This document shows positions 52,525 to 61,895 of a DNA stretch of 64,000 nt, piece by piece. The stretch is from PLanc-01 sp035342095 (lineage in GTDB: Bacteria; Planctomycetota; Phycisphaerae; Sedimentisphaerales; Anaerobacaceae). Position 1 is the first letter of the stretch; each line of letters opens with the position of its first letter. A program made the position numbers and the translations under genes. A model generated the notes under the pieces. That model made no database searches, had not been told where the DNA came from, and saw only the letters and a list, made by a program, of their open reading frames with translations. The stretch lies in contig DAOQWL010000010.1 of NCBI GenBank assembly GCA_035342095.1, forward strand, positions 28,918-92,917. The letters run 5' to 3'.

Positions 52525-53772
52525 TCAGACGGAGACCGCGGCAAGCGGAATGCCGCTCGCCGGGAAACTGTCGCAGGATAGGATCGGCGTTTCCTTGACG
52601 GCGCATCGGCGTTCCAGATGGTCCAGGACATTCATGAAGTTGATGTAGGAATCGTAGGGCGAGTCATACGGATTGAAATACTTGTGTACGTCGCCGTCGG
52701 CGAAGTACTTCGTACACATGTAGTAGAAGTGATCCGACGCCTGGAGGCGGCGCCAATCGGTCAGGAGTCTCTCGTCGTTGGCCCGTTTGATCCGCTTCTC
52801 GAGCCGGTAGAGCTCGTGAATCGCGTTGGACTGCATGGGGTTGCCCAGCCAGGCGGAGAGATCGCGTTCCGTGTCGGCCCAACTGATGATGTGAGGCACG
52901 TCGATGGCGCCCGCCGGCTCGTAGGAGGCCACAACCTCGCTGGGCGTCTTGAAGTCGTTGTCAGAGTGCTTGAGGATCTCTTCAGGCAGACGCCGCATGA
53001 AATCGAAGATCCCGGTGTCCTGCCATTGATGCTCGCCAAGCGTCTCATAGTCCATGAACAGGTTCACCACGTTCCCGTTGCCGTTGACCGCGTTGACCCA
53101 CTTGGAGAACTTCTCCACCGTCAGCGGCCATTGCGCCCAGTCGCGATTGGAGAAACGGAAGGCGATATCGTCGCTCAGCGAGTAGTTCTTGAGCAGCATC
53201 TTGAGCCGGCGGCAGCCCTTGGGCTGGTAGACGAAGTTCGGACTGCGATCGCCCAGGACGTGATCCGCGCCCTCGGTGAGAATCGCGTCGAAACAGCCCA
53301 TCGCCTCGATCAGCAGGCCCAGATCGTTGTTGTAGATCAGCTCGGTGTTGCGAAAGACCTTCGGCGTCTGGCCGAACAGATCACGCACGACATCCATCTG
53401 CTTCCTGACCTGCTCAATGAACTCCTTGCGGGAATAAAGGAAACTGAGACTGTGGTAGTAGGTCTCCGCCAGGAACTCGACGCACCCGGTCTTCGCCAGG
53501 GCATGGAACGTGCTGAGCACCTCGGGACTGTACCGCTCCAACTGCTCCAGCAGGATGCCGGTGAGACTGTAGGCAACTCGGAACCGTCCCTTGTGCTGCT
53601 GAATGAGGCGCAACAACATCCGATTGGCGGGGAGATAGCACTTGTTGGCCACCTTCTTGCAGATCGCGGCGTTTCGGCCTTCATCGAAGTACCGCTCGTC
53701 GTTGTCGAAGACCGTGTAATGGCGCAGCCGCATCGGCTGGTGGACTTGAAAGTAGAAGCATATCGAGGGCAT
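52525..53772 (-). CDS. glycoside hydrolase family 57 (alpha-amylase-like)
   Basis: 415 residues. N-terminal GH57 signature ICFYFQVHQPMRLRHY; predicted catalytic Glu in VFRNTELIYNN and acid Asp in NLFMDYETLGEHQ. No signal peptide, so it acts in the cytoplasm on alpha-1,4 glucan. The ATG at 53772 begins the conserved HQP region; the longer frame overlaps the upstream gene. It follows the glycogen-synthase-like gene by 52 nt, a pairing common in glycogen metabolism. Confidence 0.92.
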   Translation of the reverse strand: MPSICFYFQVHQPMRLRHYTVFDNDERYFDEGRNAAICKKVANKCYLPANRMLLRLIQQHKGRFRVAYSLTGILLEQLERYSPEVLSTFHALAKTGCVEFLAETYYHSLSFLYSRKEFIEQVRKQMDVVRDLFGQTPKVFRNTELIYNNDLGLLIEAMGCFDAILTEGADHVLGDRSPNFVYQPKGCRRLKMLLKNYSLSDDIAFRFSNRDWAQWPLTVEKFSKWVNAVNGNGNVVNLFMDYETLGEHQWQDTGIFDFMRRLPEEILKHSDNDFKTPSEVVASYEPAGAIDVPHIISWADTERDLSAWLGNPMQSNAIHELYRLEKRIKRANDERLLTDWRRLQASDHFYYMCTKYFADGDVHKYFNPYDSPYDSYINFMNVLDHLERRCAVKETPILSCDSFPASGIPLAAVSV

Positions 53773-53824
53773 GATCCGTTCCAATCCTTTCCGATCCTGT
53801 CGATCCTTCGCTCCACGGCGACGA

Positions 53825-55147
53825 CTACACCGGCACCAGCGTCTCCTCATAGATCCGCAGGCAGTGCTGCGCGGCGTCCCGCCACCGGAGCTTGCGGACC
53901 TCGAAGTTTCCGTGGTTGCGGAGCGTCATCCGCAGCGGCGGGTACTTCAGCACCGCGACGATCTTGTTCGCCATCTCATCGACGTCCCAGAAATCGACTT
54001 TCAGGGCGTGACGCAGCACCTCGGAGACGCCGCTCTGCTTGCTGATGATCACGGGGACGTCGTTGTCCAGCGCCTCCAGCGGCGCGATCCCGAAGGGCTC
54101 GGAAACCGAGGGCATCACGTAGAGGTCCGCCATGCGGAAGATCCGCCGGACATCGTCGCCGCGAAGGAAACCGGTGAAGAGGACCTTGTTGCCGATCCCC
54201 AACTGGGCCGCCAGCTCGACCGAGCGATACATCAGGTCGCCCGACCCGGCCATGACGAACTTCACGTTGTCCATGACGTCCAGGACTTTCTTGGCGGCAT
54301 GGAGGAAGAATTCGGGCCCCTTCTGCAGGGTGATCCGTCCCAGAAACAGGACGATCTTCTCCTCCCGACGGATGGTTTCCGGCGTCGTGGACCACACGCC
54401 GGCTCGCTCGACCCCGTTGTAGACCACGTCGATCTTGTCACCCGGGATCCCGTAGCGGCTGATCACCATGCCGCGCGTGTAGTGGCTGACCGCGATCACC
54501 TTGTCCGCCCGCTGCATCCCTTCCCGCTCGATATCATACACCGTCTGATTGACGTGCTCTCCACTGCGGTCGAACTCCGTCGAATGGATGTGCACCACCA
54601 GGGGCTTTCCGCTGATTGCAGCCACCCCGACGCCTGCCGGATACGTCATCCAGTCGTGCGCGTGAACGACGTCGAATTCCTCGCCCTTCGCCAGTTCCAT
54701 GGCCATCGAGGCGTACCGATGGACTTCCCGGTAGAGGTCCCCTGCATAGTCCGCACGTGGCCCCCCGTCGCCCGCCTCGCTCGAAACCGTGGTCTCCCGT
54801 TGAAGACGCAGGGTCTCCTCGATCCTCTCGTTGTATGTCTCCGGCGTCGCGTAGGCTCGCAGCGGCGACATGATCGCCCGGAAACTCACATTGGTCAGTT
54901 CGTCCGTCTGCGATGTCCTGCGGATGGTCGTCTGTCTCTTCGCCTGGGGGGTCAGCAGTCGCACGTGGGTGGCGTATTGGCTGTCGACCGTCTTCGGAAG
55001 GACAAATGTCACTCGCACGCCCAGTTGGTCCAGCGCCTTCGTCAGGCCATAGCAGGCCGTGCCGAGTCCCCCGCTGATGAACGGCGGGAACTCCCAGCCC
55101 AACATGAAGACACGAACGCGCGTCCCCTCATCATCATGAAGTCCCAT
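53825..55147 (-). CDS. glycosyltransferase, glycogen synthase-like
   Basis: 440 residues. GT-B fold: FMLGWEFPPFISGGLGTACYG (acceptor-side glycine loop), DVVHAHDWMTY, VVYNGVE and the donor site VMPSVSEPFGIAPLEALDNDVPVI, the E-x7-E of GT4/GT5 enzymes. It probably extends alpha-glucan from an NDP-glucose; a GT4 role is possible. GGTGAGGA precedes the ATG. First gene of the pair with GH57. Confidence 0.9.
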   Translation of the reverse strand: MGLHDDEGTRVRVFMLGWEFPPFISGGLGTACYGLTKALDQLGVRVTFVLPKTVDSQYATHVRLLTPQAKRQTTIRRTSQTDELTNVSFRAIMSPLRAYATPETYNERIEETLRLQRETTVSSEAGDGGPRADYAGDLYREVHRYASMAMELAKGEEFDVVHAHDWMTYPAGVGVAAISGKPLVVHIHSTEFDRSGEHVNQTVYDIEREGMQRADKVIAVSHYTRGMVISRYGIPGDKIDVVYNGVERAGVWSTTPETIRREEKIVLFLGRITLQKGPEFFLHAAKKVLDVMDNVKFVMAGSGDLMYRSVELAAQLGIGNKVLFTGFLRGDDVRRIFRMADLYVMPSVSEPFGIAPLEALDNDVPVIISKQSGVSEVLRHALKVDFWDVDEMANKIVAVLKYPPLRMTLRNHGNFEVRKLRWRDAAQHCLRIYEETLVPV

Positions 55148-55742
55148 ATGTCCTCACCTGTTCCGAGTCTGCCGCAACTCCCTGACACCGCCAAAACTGC
55201 GGAACCCCCACCGCGCGACCATCGAGCCGAGCGCCGCAGCACCCACAGTCTATTGAGACTATCGGCAGCCTTTAGCCCAATCTTGATTTTCGGGCGTGAA
55301 AAATTTCGGGACGCACCCATTCATATCCCATTTTCTCTATCGGACTTTTTCTCCTTGTTCGTACAGAAATTCCGCTGAAAAACGCAATGAAGATACTATG
55401 ATCGCGGTTGTTATAGGTTCTTACCCCTCCAGAGGTCGCACAAGGCAAAACCTTGCCAGTACGTCAGAGTGCCTTTTTATGGGACCCTTCTCCTCGCCCG
55501 TCGCCACAACCCCTGCCCACAGCCGGGATATCAAACCGATTCGTGGTCCAGACAACGTCCGACTCTGTCATGACCTTCGCCACGGACTCCGTCGCGGCGA
55601 AAAAGGTGGCCAGCTGCAAAAAAAAGGATGCCAACTGCTAAATCCGCGGATCGAGCGGGCCGATACCCGTGAGTGTTTGGGACACCAGCAGGTCTGTGGC
55701 TTGACGTGGATCCCGTGGGGACACCGATTACGGAGAAAGGAC
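55148..55742. other. 595-bp divergent intergenic region
   Basis: Lower GC at 55255-55400. A hairpin GGCAA-AACC-TTGCC with a downstream TGCCTTTTTAT (55444-55480) could end a short transcript. No gene is supported; a 23-codon frame ending CKKKDANC (before 55642) has no ribosome site. Confidence 0.4.
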
Positions 55743-56063
55743 ATGAACAGACACCCGAGAAAGAGCGGAAAGGGGCACACCAAGGTCAGCGAGCTGGTCG
55801 CGGTGGCGTTCCTGGACGAGATGGATCAGGCACGGGAGTATGAGACTCTCCTGCGGCTCAACGACATCCCGGCCGTGATCAAGGAGCAATTGGATCCCTG
55901 CGGAGAGGGCAAGGCCATCGCTATCATGGTCCCCGAGGAGTGCCTCGACGAGGCCCATGTCGTGATCGAGTCGCAAGACGCCTACGACGACCTCTGCGAC
56001 TTCACGATGGATGAGGACGAAGACCTCGACTTTGGCGCAGAGCAGTTCGACGACGAGTTCTGA
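55743..56063 (+). CDS. small acidic DUF2007-like protein
   Basis: 106 residues. The middle (ELVAVAFLDEMDQAREYETLL, then IPAVIKEQ ... IAIMVPEECLDEAHVVI) resembles the DUF2007 putative signal-transducing fold. The C-terminus is strongly acidic (DEDEDLDFG). GGAGAAAGG precedes the ATG at 55743. Function unknown; the acidic tail suggests protein-protein contact. Confidence 0.75.
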   Translation: MNRHPRKSGKGHTKVSELVAVAFLDEMDQAREYETLLRLNDIPAVIKEQLDPCGEGKAIAIMVPEECLDEAHVVIESQDAYDDLCDFTMDEDEDLDFGAEQFDDEF

Positions 56064-56194
56064 GCCGCCTTGGCGGCTCGGGATTTGGTGTTCGCGATTC
56101 GCACTTGCTCGCGACGGGCAGCGGCCCGGAGTGGGTCTCGGTCCGAGAGCACAGGACGAGTTGTGAATAGTGAATTGAGGAAGGTAGCAGCACC

Positions 56195-56608
56195 ATGCCA
56201 GAAATGAATACCAGCGACAGATGCGAACGCCGCGCGTCGGAGGAGCGTCGAGGGAACCTCCCCGACCGGCGAAAACACGATCTCGGCGGCAATCCGTACG
56301 ATCCCAACTTCACGGACCGCCGTCAGAGCGTGGTGGACCGCCGCCTGGGTCTCGATCGCCAGCGAGGCCCCGGCCGACGTCGAAGCGATGAACGAAGGGC
56401 CGCCGAGGAGGGCCAGATGTCCGACGAACAGTTCGAATTCCTGATGGCCATCGATGAATACAAGCGAGCCAATGCCCGCCCCTTCCCCACCTGGACGGAA
56501 GTCCTGGAGGTGATTCGGGCGCTGGGCTATCGGCGAGTCGCTGAGCCCCAGGCGCTGGCCCCTCATGGCTCCGCCGGCGACACAGGCTCCGAACCGGCCA
56601 AGAACTGA
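56195..56608 (+). CDS. hypothetical Arg-rich protein with C-terminal helical domain
   Basis: 137 residues, not recognised. Residues 8-70 are full of RR dyads spaced regularly (DRCERRASEERRGN, DRRQSVVDRRLG, GRRRSDERRA), strongly basic and probably disordered. Residues 75-118 form a compact helical module (SDEQFEFLMAIDEYKRANAR, PTWTEVLEVIRALGYRRV). The basic part could bind nucleic acid or a membrane. AAGG is about 11 nt before the ATG; it converges with marC. Confidence 0.65.
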   Translation: MPEMNTSDRCERRASEERRGNLPDRRKHDLGGNPYDPNFTDRRQSVVDRRLGLDRQRGPGRRRSDERRAAEEGQMSDEQFEFLMAIDEYKRANARPFPTWTEVLEVIRALGYRRVAEPQALAPHGSAGDTGSEPAKN

Positions 56609-56717
56609 ATCAGCCGCACAGGACCTCGCCCCGGTCGAAACCCGTCGTCCGATCCCCTGCAAGCCCGCCGTTCCCGGTCTGCGCGAGAACCTCCGCGCAT
56701 CGCCTGAGGCATCCTCC

Positions 56718-57320
56718 TCAGGGGCGCACCGTCCCGAGGAACCCCTCGATGCCCGTGAAGATGATCTGCGCCGCAATCGCGGTCAGGATCAGGCCGGTCA
56801 GCTTCATCATCATCTGGAGGCCCTTGTGCCCCAGCACATGGGCAATCGGCATGGCCAGGAACAGGAACAGCGAGATCACCAGCACCGCCAGCAGAACCGC
56901 GGAAGCCGCCACGATCGTCTGCCTCGCGCCGCTGATCTCCATCCCCAGGACCAGCAGAGTGCCGATGGTACCCGGGCCGACGATCATCGGGATCGCCAGA
57001 GGCACGACTGCGAAATCCTCCCCTTCTTCCGTCGCCAGTTCGCCCCGTTTGCCGGTAACCATCTGGACAGCGGTGAGGAACAGCAGGACCCCCGCGCCGA
57101 CCTGGAACGCCGCAACCGTGATCCCCAGGATGTGGAACACCACGTTGCCGAAGAAGTAGACGACGAAGCAGATGACCAGAATCGCCGCACTCGTGCGGAA
57201 GGCACAATGGTTTCTCGCCCGCCGATCCATATCTTTGGACAACAACAGGAACATCGAAACCGAAAAGAACGGCGACAGAATGAAAAACACCTTCGTGAAG
57301 ATGTCCAAGAACAGACCCAT
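56718..57320 (-). CDS. MarC family integral membrane protein
   Basis: 200 residues, six predicted helices. MarC/UPF0056 signatures: FILSPFFSVSMFLLLSKDMD at the start, VPLAIPMIVGPGTIGTLLVL in the centre and LTGLILTAIAAQIIFTGIEG at the end. No transport substrate is established. The start is ATG with a weak AGAG upstream. Its 3' end is 110 nt from the convergent Arg-rich gene. Confidence 0.9.
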   Translation of the reverse strand: MGLFLDIFTKVFFILSPFFSVSMFLLLSKDMDRRARNHCAFRTSAAILVICFVVYFFGNVVFHILGITVAAFQVGAGVLLFLTAVQMVTGKRGELATEEGEDFAVVPLAIPMIVGPGTIGTLLVLGMEISGARQTIVAASAVLLAVLVISLFLFLAMPIAHVLGHKGLQMMMKLTGLILTAIAAQIIFTGIEGFLGTVRP

Positions 57321-57578
57321 TCCCGACTCTCTTTCAACCAGCCATCCATCGTCCCGGAGGCTACTGTCTCCGGCATGAGCGCCGTAGTATACCCGAGTTC
57401 TCTCGTCTAGGGAACGCCCGTGCAGCCGTCTGGACAGATGAACGATCCGCCACCCGAGCCCCCCTGCCGGGGTAAATCACACCCCAGTATTGGCACCGGC
57501 CTGCTATCGGATACAATGACGCCTTCGCCCGGGCCTGCACAAACCCAGGTCGGGCCAGGTTCTCGATTCGGAGCAGCT

Positions 57579-58058
57579 ATGGCGCAGACAACCCTAACGA
57601 TACGATCCGCGACCCTGCGGGATATTCCCGACATCATCCGACTCTGGGAGGAGCTGATGGACTTCCATCGCGAGCGAGACCCGTTCTACACGCGGGCCCG
57701 CAACGGGTCGGATCTCTTCAGACGGTACGTCGAGGAGAACGTGGGCAATGACGCCGCCTGCGTGCTCGTCGCCGTGGCGGAGGACGGGATTGTCGGCTAC
57801 TGCCAGGGCGTCATTGATCATCACCCCTCGGTGCTGGCCGAGCCGGACTACGGCCAGGTCCTCGACTTCATCGTGACGGCAGGCAACCGCAACACCGGCA
57901 TCGGCAGTCAGATGTTCGAGGCCTTGCGCCGGTGGTTTCAGAAGGAGGGCATCCGCCGGGTCGAGGTCCGCCACTCCACGTTCAACGACCTCGCCACCCG
58001 CTTCTGGCCTAAGATGGGCTTCAAACCCTACCTGCAAACCCTCTTCATGGAGTTGTAG
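57579..58058 (+). CDS. GNAT family N-acetyltransferase
   Basis: 159 residues from the ATG at 57579 (GGAG 5 nt upstream); a longer open frame to 57420 is low-complexity and ignored. The core has IRSATLRDIPDIIRLWEELM, the acetyl-CoA loop FIVTAGNRNTGIGSQMFEAL and the C-terminal NDLATRFWPKMGFKPYL. It acetylates an amine; the substrate is unknown. Monocistronic between marC and the hydrolase gene. Confidence 0.9.
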   Translation: MAQTTLTIRSATLRDIPDIIRLWEELMDFHRERDPFYTRARNGSDLFRRYVEENVGNDAACVLVAVAEDGIVGYCQGVIDHHPSVLAEPDYGQVLDFIVTAGNRNTGIGSQMFEALRRWFQKEGIRRVEVRHSTFNDLATRFWPKMGFKPYLQTLFMEL

Positions 58059-58219
58059 CCGTGGCTTTGCCGCGGCCTGCGGCCCGGGGTTTCTCCGCAA
58101 TATCCAGAGCGTCGTTGCACGTCTGTACTGGAGTCCATAGAATGACGTGGTCCTTGCGCCGATGGAGACGCAGAATCCTGCATCTGGACAGTATCCAGGA
58201 GAGATGATTGGAGTCTTCG

Positions 58220-59875
58220 ATGTACCGGACAACGCCGCCGAGCAGATTGATCCTGACCACCCTCATCGCGATCCTCGTCTCCACCAATCCGGCCCCCTCC
58301 GGCCAGACGGTCATGGTCCCGATGCGCGACGGGGTCAAACTCGCTACGGATGTCCATCTGCCCGAGGGCGAGGGGCCGTGGCCCACCATCCTCGTGATGA
58401 CTCCCTACAACAAGAACGGACTGGCGGCCTTCGCGGGCGAGACCGCCAAACGAGGCTACGCGCTGGTCGCCCAGGACTTCCGTGGGCGATTTGCATCCGA
58501 GGGGGAAGACTACCCGGTGTTTCTCCACTGCGGCTGGGGCGAGCACCAGGACGGATATGACACGATCGAGTGGATCGCCGCCCAGAAGTGGTCCAACGGC
58601 AAGATCGGCGGATGGGGCATCAGCGCGCCGGGGATCGCCCTGAACATGACCGCGCCGAGCCGGCCGCCCCACCTGACCTGCTGCTATGTCGCAGTGGCCT
58701 TCTCGGACATGTACGCCCAGGCCGCCTATCAAGGCGGCGCCTTTCGTAAAGGGTTGCTCGAAGAGTGGCTGGCTCAGAGCAAGTTCACTCCCAAGAACCT
58801 CGAACTGGTTCGAGCCCATCCAAACTACGACGATTTCTGGAAGGCGCTCGATCCCCAGCAGGTCGCCGCCCAGGTGAACGCGCCCACCCTGTTCTACGGC
58901 GGCTGGTACGATATCTTCTGCGCCGGCACAATCAACAGTTTCGTCACGGTCAACAGACAGGGCGACGAGAATGCCCGCGGCAAGTGCCGTCTCGTCATGG
59001 AGCCCTACGGTCACGGCCGCAGTGACGATCTGGCTTTCCCCAACGCAGGCGCCCCGCAGACCGGCGACATGTGGAACTGGTTCGATCTCTGGCTCAAGAA
59101 CGACGGGCAGGGAATCGAGCAGATCCCCGCCGTGCAGTACTACGTCATGGGCGATCCGGCCGATCCCAACAGCCCTGGGAACAGGTGGAAGACCGCCGAC
59201 GACTGGCCGGTGCCCGCTATGATGGTGCCGGTCTATCTGCACGTAGACAACAGACTCCGCCTCACTCCGCCGGAAGAACTCTTCGGATCGCTGTCCTACA
59301 AATACGATCCGAAGAACCCCGTCCCCACCGTCGGCGGCGCGAACCTGACCGGAACCAAGGGCCCCAAGGACCAGCGATCCGTGGAAGAGCGGCCGGACGT
59401 GCTGGTGTTCAACTCCCCGACCTTCGACAGGTACATCGAGTTCACTGGGGCAATCAAGGTCAAGCTCTGGGTCTCCTCGACCGCCGTGGACACCGACTTC
59501 ACCGCCAAGCTCTGCGACGTCTACCCCGACGGTCGCAGCATGATCATCCTCGACGGCATCCTCCGGGCCAGCCATCGCAGTTCCATGGAAGCCAGCGAAC
59601 TCCTGGAGCCGGGAAAGATCTACGAGATCGAGATCGACCTGTGGTCCACCAGTCTGGTCGTGGGACCGGGCCACCGCGTCCGCATCACGGTTTCATCGAG
59701 CAACTCGCCGCGTTTCGAGCCCAACCCGAACACGGGCCGCATCCCAGGGACGGACAACCAGACCGAGACCGCCACCAACACAATCTACATGAACGCCAAC
59801 CACCCGTCGCACATCCTGCTGCCCGTGGCCAATCACTGGCCGCCCAAGACCGACACGGAATCGACCCCGAAGTGA
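58220..59875 (+). CDS. CocE/NonD family hydrolase, secreted
   Basis: 551 residues. Signal peptide of about 28 residues (RLILTTLIAILVSTNPAPSG). Alpha/beta-hydrolase: QDFRGRFASEGED, nucleophile region GGWGISAPGIAL (Ser of GISAPG in place of the usual GxSYxG), Asp in FYGGWYDIFCAG and His in PYGHGRS. The C-terminal jelly roll starts near 370 (VLVFNSPTFDRYIEFTGAIK). Cleaves esters or peptides outside the cytoplasm. TTGGAG lies 6 nt before the ATG at 58220. Confidence 0.9.
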   Translation: MYRTTPPSRLILTTLIAILVSTNPAPSGQTVMVPMRDGVKLATDVHLPEGEGPWPTILVMTPYNKNGLAAFAGETAKRGYALVAQDFRGRFASEGEDYPVFLHCGWGEHQDGYDTIEWIAAQKWSNGKIGGWGISAPGIALNMTAPSRPPHLTCCYVAVAFSDMYAQAAYQGGAFRKGLLEEWLAQSKFTPKNLELVRAHPNYDDFWKALDPQQVAAQVNAPTLFYGGWYDIFCAGTINSFVTVNRQGDENARGKCRLVMEPYGHGRSDDLAFPNAGAPQTGDMWNWFDLWLKNDGQGIEQIPAVQYYVMGDPADPNSPGNRWKTADDWPVPAMMVPVYLHVDNRLRLTPPEELFGSLSYKYDPKNPVPTVGGANLTGTKGPKDQRSVEERPDVLVFNSPTFDRYIEFTGAIKVKLWVSSTAVDTDFTAKLCDVYPDGRSMIILDGILRASHRSSMEASELLEPGKIYEIEIDLWSTSLVVGPGHRVRITVSSSNSPRFEPNPNTGRIPGTDNQTETATNTIYMNANHPSHILLPVANHWPPKTDTESTPK

Positions 59876-60115
59876 CACAGGCACGATGGATGATGGACAA
59901 TGGATGATGGATGAGACTGCGCCCTTTGTCCAGCTTGCCATCATCATCTATTGACAATCCATCATCAACCATTCTCCCCAATGGAAACGGGGCAAGGCCC
60001 TCGTCTTCCGCTAATGAATCTGCAACAGCCCAAGATTCAGACGAGAGCCTCGCCCCTTCCGGGCATCAGCACCCGAAGTTGACTACAGCGAGAAAAGGGA
60101 CTCTAACAAGCCGGT
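59876..60115. other. intergenic region of short repeats between convergent genes
   Basis: 59886-59970 contains GATGATGGA/TCCATCATC-type inverted low-complexity repeats; 59989-60056 is the long hairpin. No gene. Confidence 0.5.
59989..60056. terminator. long imperfect hairpin between convergent genes
   Basis: GGGGCAAGGCCCTCGTCT pairs with AGACGAGAGCCTCGCCCC-like sequence across an inner stem TGAATCT-GCAACAGCCCA-AGATTCA. It likely terminates both transcripts. Confidence 0.5.
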
Positions 60116-61495
60116 TTAGACGTAACCCTGCTGGACCATGGCGTCCGCGACCTTGACGAACGCAGCAGTGTTGGCGCCCTTGACGTAATCGACGAACCCG
60201 TCCACTTTCCCGTACTTGACGCAGTTCTCGTGGATCGAGTGCATGATCGTCTTGAGCTGGGCGTCGACGTCTTCGCGCGAGCGGCGCATGCAGCCGGCGT
60301 TCTGGTTCATCTCCAGGCCGGAGACCGCGACGCCTCCGGCGTTGGCGGCCTTGCCGGGACCATAGAGGATCTTGGCGTTGAGGAAGACCTCGACCGCGTC
60401 GGCATGGCTCGGCATGTTCGCGCCTTCGCTGACGCAGTAGCAGCCGTTCTTGACCAGCAGGCGGGCATCGTCCTCTTCGATCTCATTCTGCGTCGCGCTG
60501 GGAAACGCCAGGTCGCACGGAACGCCCCACGGCCTCTTGCCGGCCAGGTACTGGGCCCCCTTGAAGTGGTTGGCATACTCGCTGATGCGCCCGCGACGGA
60601 CGTTCTTGAGTTCCATGATCCATGCCAGCTTCTCCGGCGTGATCCCGTCCATGTCCACGATCGTGCCATTCGAATCGGAAAGCGTCAGGACCTTGGCCCC
60701 GAGGGTATTGAGTTTCTCCACGGTGTACTGGGCGACGTTTCCCGAGCCGGAGACCGTGGCGGTCTTGCCCTGGATGCCCTCGCCTCGCGTGGCCAACATG
60801 TCGCTCGCGAAGTAGACGGAGCCGTATCCGGTCGCCTCGGGGCGGAGGTTCGAGCCGCCCCAGTTGAGGCTCTTGCCGGTCAGGGCGCCGTCGAACCGGC
60901 GGGTCAGCTTGCGGTACTGGCCGAAGAGGTAGCCGATTTCTCGCCCGCCAACGCCGATGTCGCCCGCCGGAACGTCGATCTCCGAGCCGATGTAGCGGAA
61001 CAGGCAGGCCATGAACGACTGACAGAACCGCATGACCTCCCCATCGCTGCGACCCTTCGGATCGAAGTCAGACCCGCCCTTGCCGCCGCCCAACAGCAGC
61101 GTGGTCAGGCTGTTCTTGAAGACCTGCTCGAAGGCCAGGAACTTCAGCACGCCGAGGTTGACCGACGGGTGGAAGCGAAGCCCGCCCTTGTAAGGACCCA
61201 GAAGACTGCTCATCTGAACGCGGTAGCCGCGGTTGACCTGGACCTCGCCGGCGTCGTCCATCCAGACGACGCGGAACTGGTAGACGTTCTCGGGCACCAC
61301 GAGGCGTTCCAGGACCTTGGCGTCACGGTAGGCCTTCGTGCTCTGCACAAGGGGCATGACCGATCTGGCCACTTCCTTGACCGCCTGGTGGAATTCGACC
61401 TCGCCCGGGGATTGGGCGACAACGCGGGCCATGAAGGCTTCGACCAGCGGTTCAATCGATGATTCTTCCGTCTTTCGTAACGCTGCAACAGTCAT
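60116..61495 (-). CDS. gdhA: glutamate dehydrogenase (NADP type, hexameric)
   Basis: 459 residues. Signatures: GPYKGGLRFHPSVN, catalytic-Lys segment LLLGGGKGGSDFDP, DVPAGDIGVGGREIGYL, SGSGNVAQYTVEKL for the coenzyme and AGGVAVSGLEMNQNA. It aminates 2-oxoglutarate for ammonium assimilation. GAGGAG precedes the ATG. Monocistronic; ends at the long hairpin. Confidence 0.95.
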   Translation of the reverse strand: MTVAALRKTEESSIEPLVEAFMARVVAQSPGEVEFHQAVKEVARSVMPLVQSTKAYRDAKVLERLVVPENVYQFRVVWMDDAGEVQVNRGYRVQMSSLLGPYKGGLRFHPSVNLGVLKFLAFEQVFKNSLTTLLLGGGKGGSDFDPKGRSDGEVMRFCQSFMACLFRYIGSEIDVPAGDIGVGGREIGYLFGQYRKLTRRFDGALTGKSLNWGGSNLRPEATGYGSVYFASDMLATRGEGIQGKTATVSGSGNVAQYTVEKLNTLGAKVLTLSDSNGTIVDMDGITPEKLAWIMELKNVRRGRISEYANHFKGAQYLAGKRPWGVPCDLAFPSATQNEIEEDDARLLVKNGCYCVSEGANMPSHADAVEVFLNAKILYGPGKAANAGGVAVSGLEMNQNAGCMRRSREDVDAQLKTIMHSIHENCVKYGKVDGFVDYVKGANTAAFVKVADAMVQQGYV

Positions 61496-61580
61496 AGATT
61501 CTCCTCAGACTTCCATCGTGCGGTTCGTATTGTCGTGCTCATATCGCGTCTCGACGTAACCCCGGTCCTCCGGGCGCCGA

Positions 61581-61895
61581 TCATTGGCGTCGTTCGCAAA
61601 TCCTCTGGATCGAGTCCAGATAGTGTTTCAACAGCCAGAACTTTTCGAGAAACTCGGGCCACCCGCAGGCCGGGACGAAATGGGCCGCCGCCTCCGGGAC
61701 GATCATCCCACTGCTGGTGACAATGCGTCGGAACTCCCCCCACATCTCGGCCCAGATCTGGTTGGCGTCCAGCGACACGGAGCCGGCCACCTTCAACAGA
61801 TGATCCAGCTCCACCAAAGGCGTGAACGGCAGAACCGTGGGCAGTTCCCCCGGCGTCGGAGCCGCACAAGCCTTCCTTCTCGGTTCAGCAGCCAT
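61581..61895 (-). CDS. hypothetical protein, 104 residues
   Basis: Starts MAAEPRRKACAAPTPGELPT from the ATG at 61895 with GGGAGG 5 nt upstream. The C-terminal half is helical (PEFLEKFWLLKHYLDSIQRI). No family recognised. It lies 85 nt before gdhA on the same strand and could be co-transcribed with it. Confidence 0.6.
   Translation of the reverse strand: MAAEPRRKACAAPTPGELPTVLPFTPLVELDHLLKVAGSVSLDANQIWAEMWGEFRRIVTSSGMIVPEAAAHFVPACGWPEFLEKFWLLKHYLDSIQRICERRQ

Noticed and set aside
55430..55480. Possible cyclic-di-GMP (GEMM) riboswitch: CGCACAAGGCAAAACC
   Set aside because: The short match recalls the GEMM core CGCACAGGGCAAACC, but the second conserved segment (GGACGCAAAGCC-like) is absent and the next gene is 270 nt away.
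55564..55642. Short frame ending CKKKDANC
   Set aside because: No ribosome site, only 23 codons from its ATG, next to an A8 run.
57420..57578. N-terminal extension of the GNAT gene
   Set aside because: Pro/Gly-rich with no similarity to the fold; the ATG at 57579 has its own GGAG.
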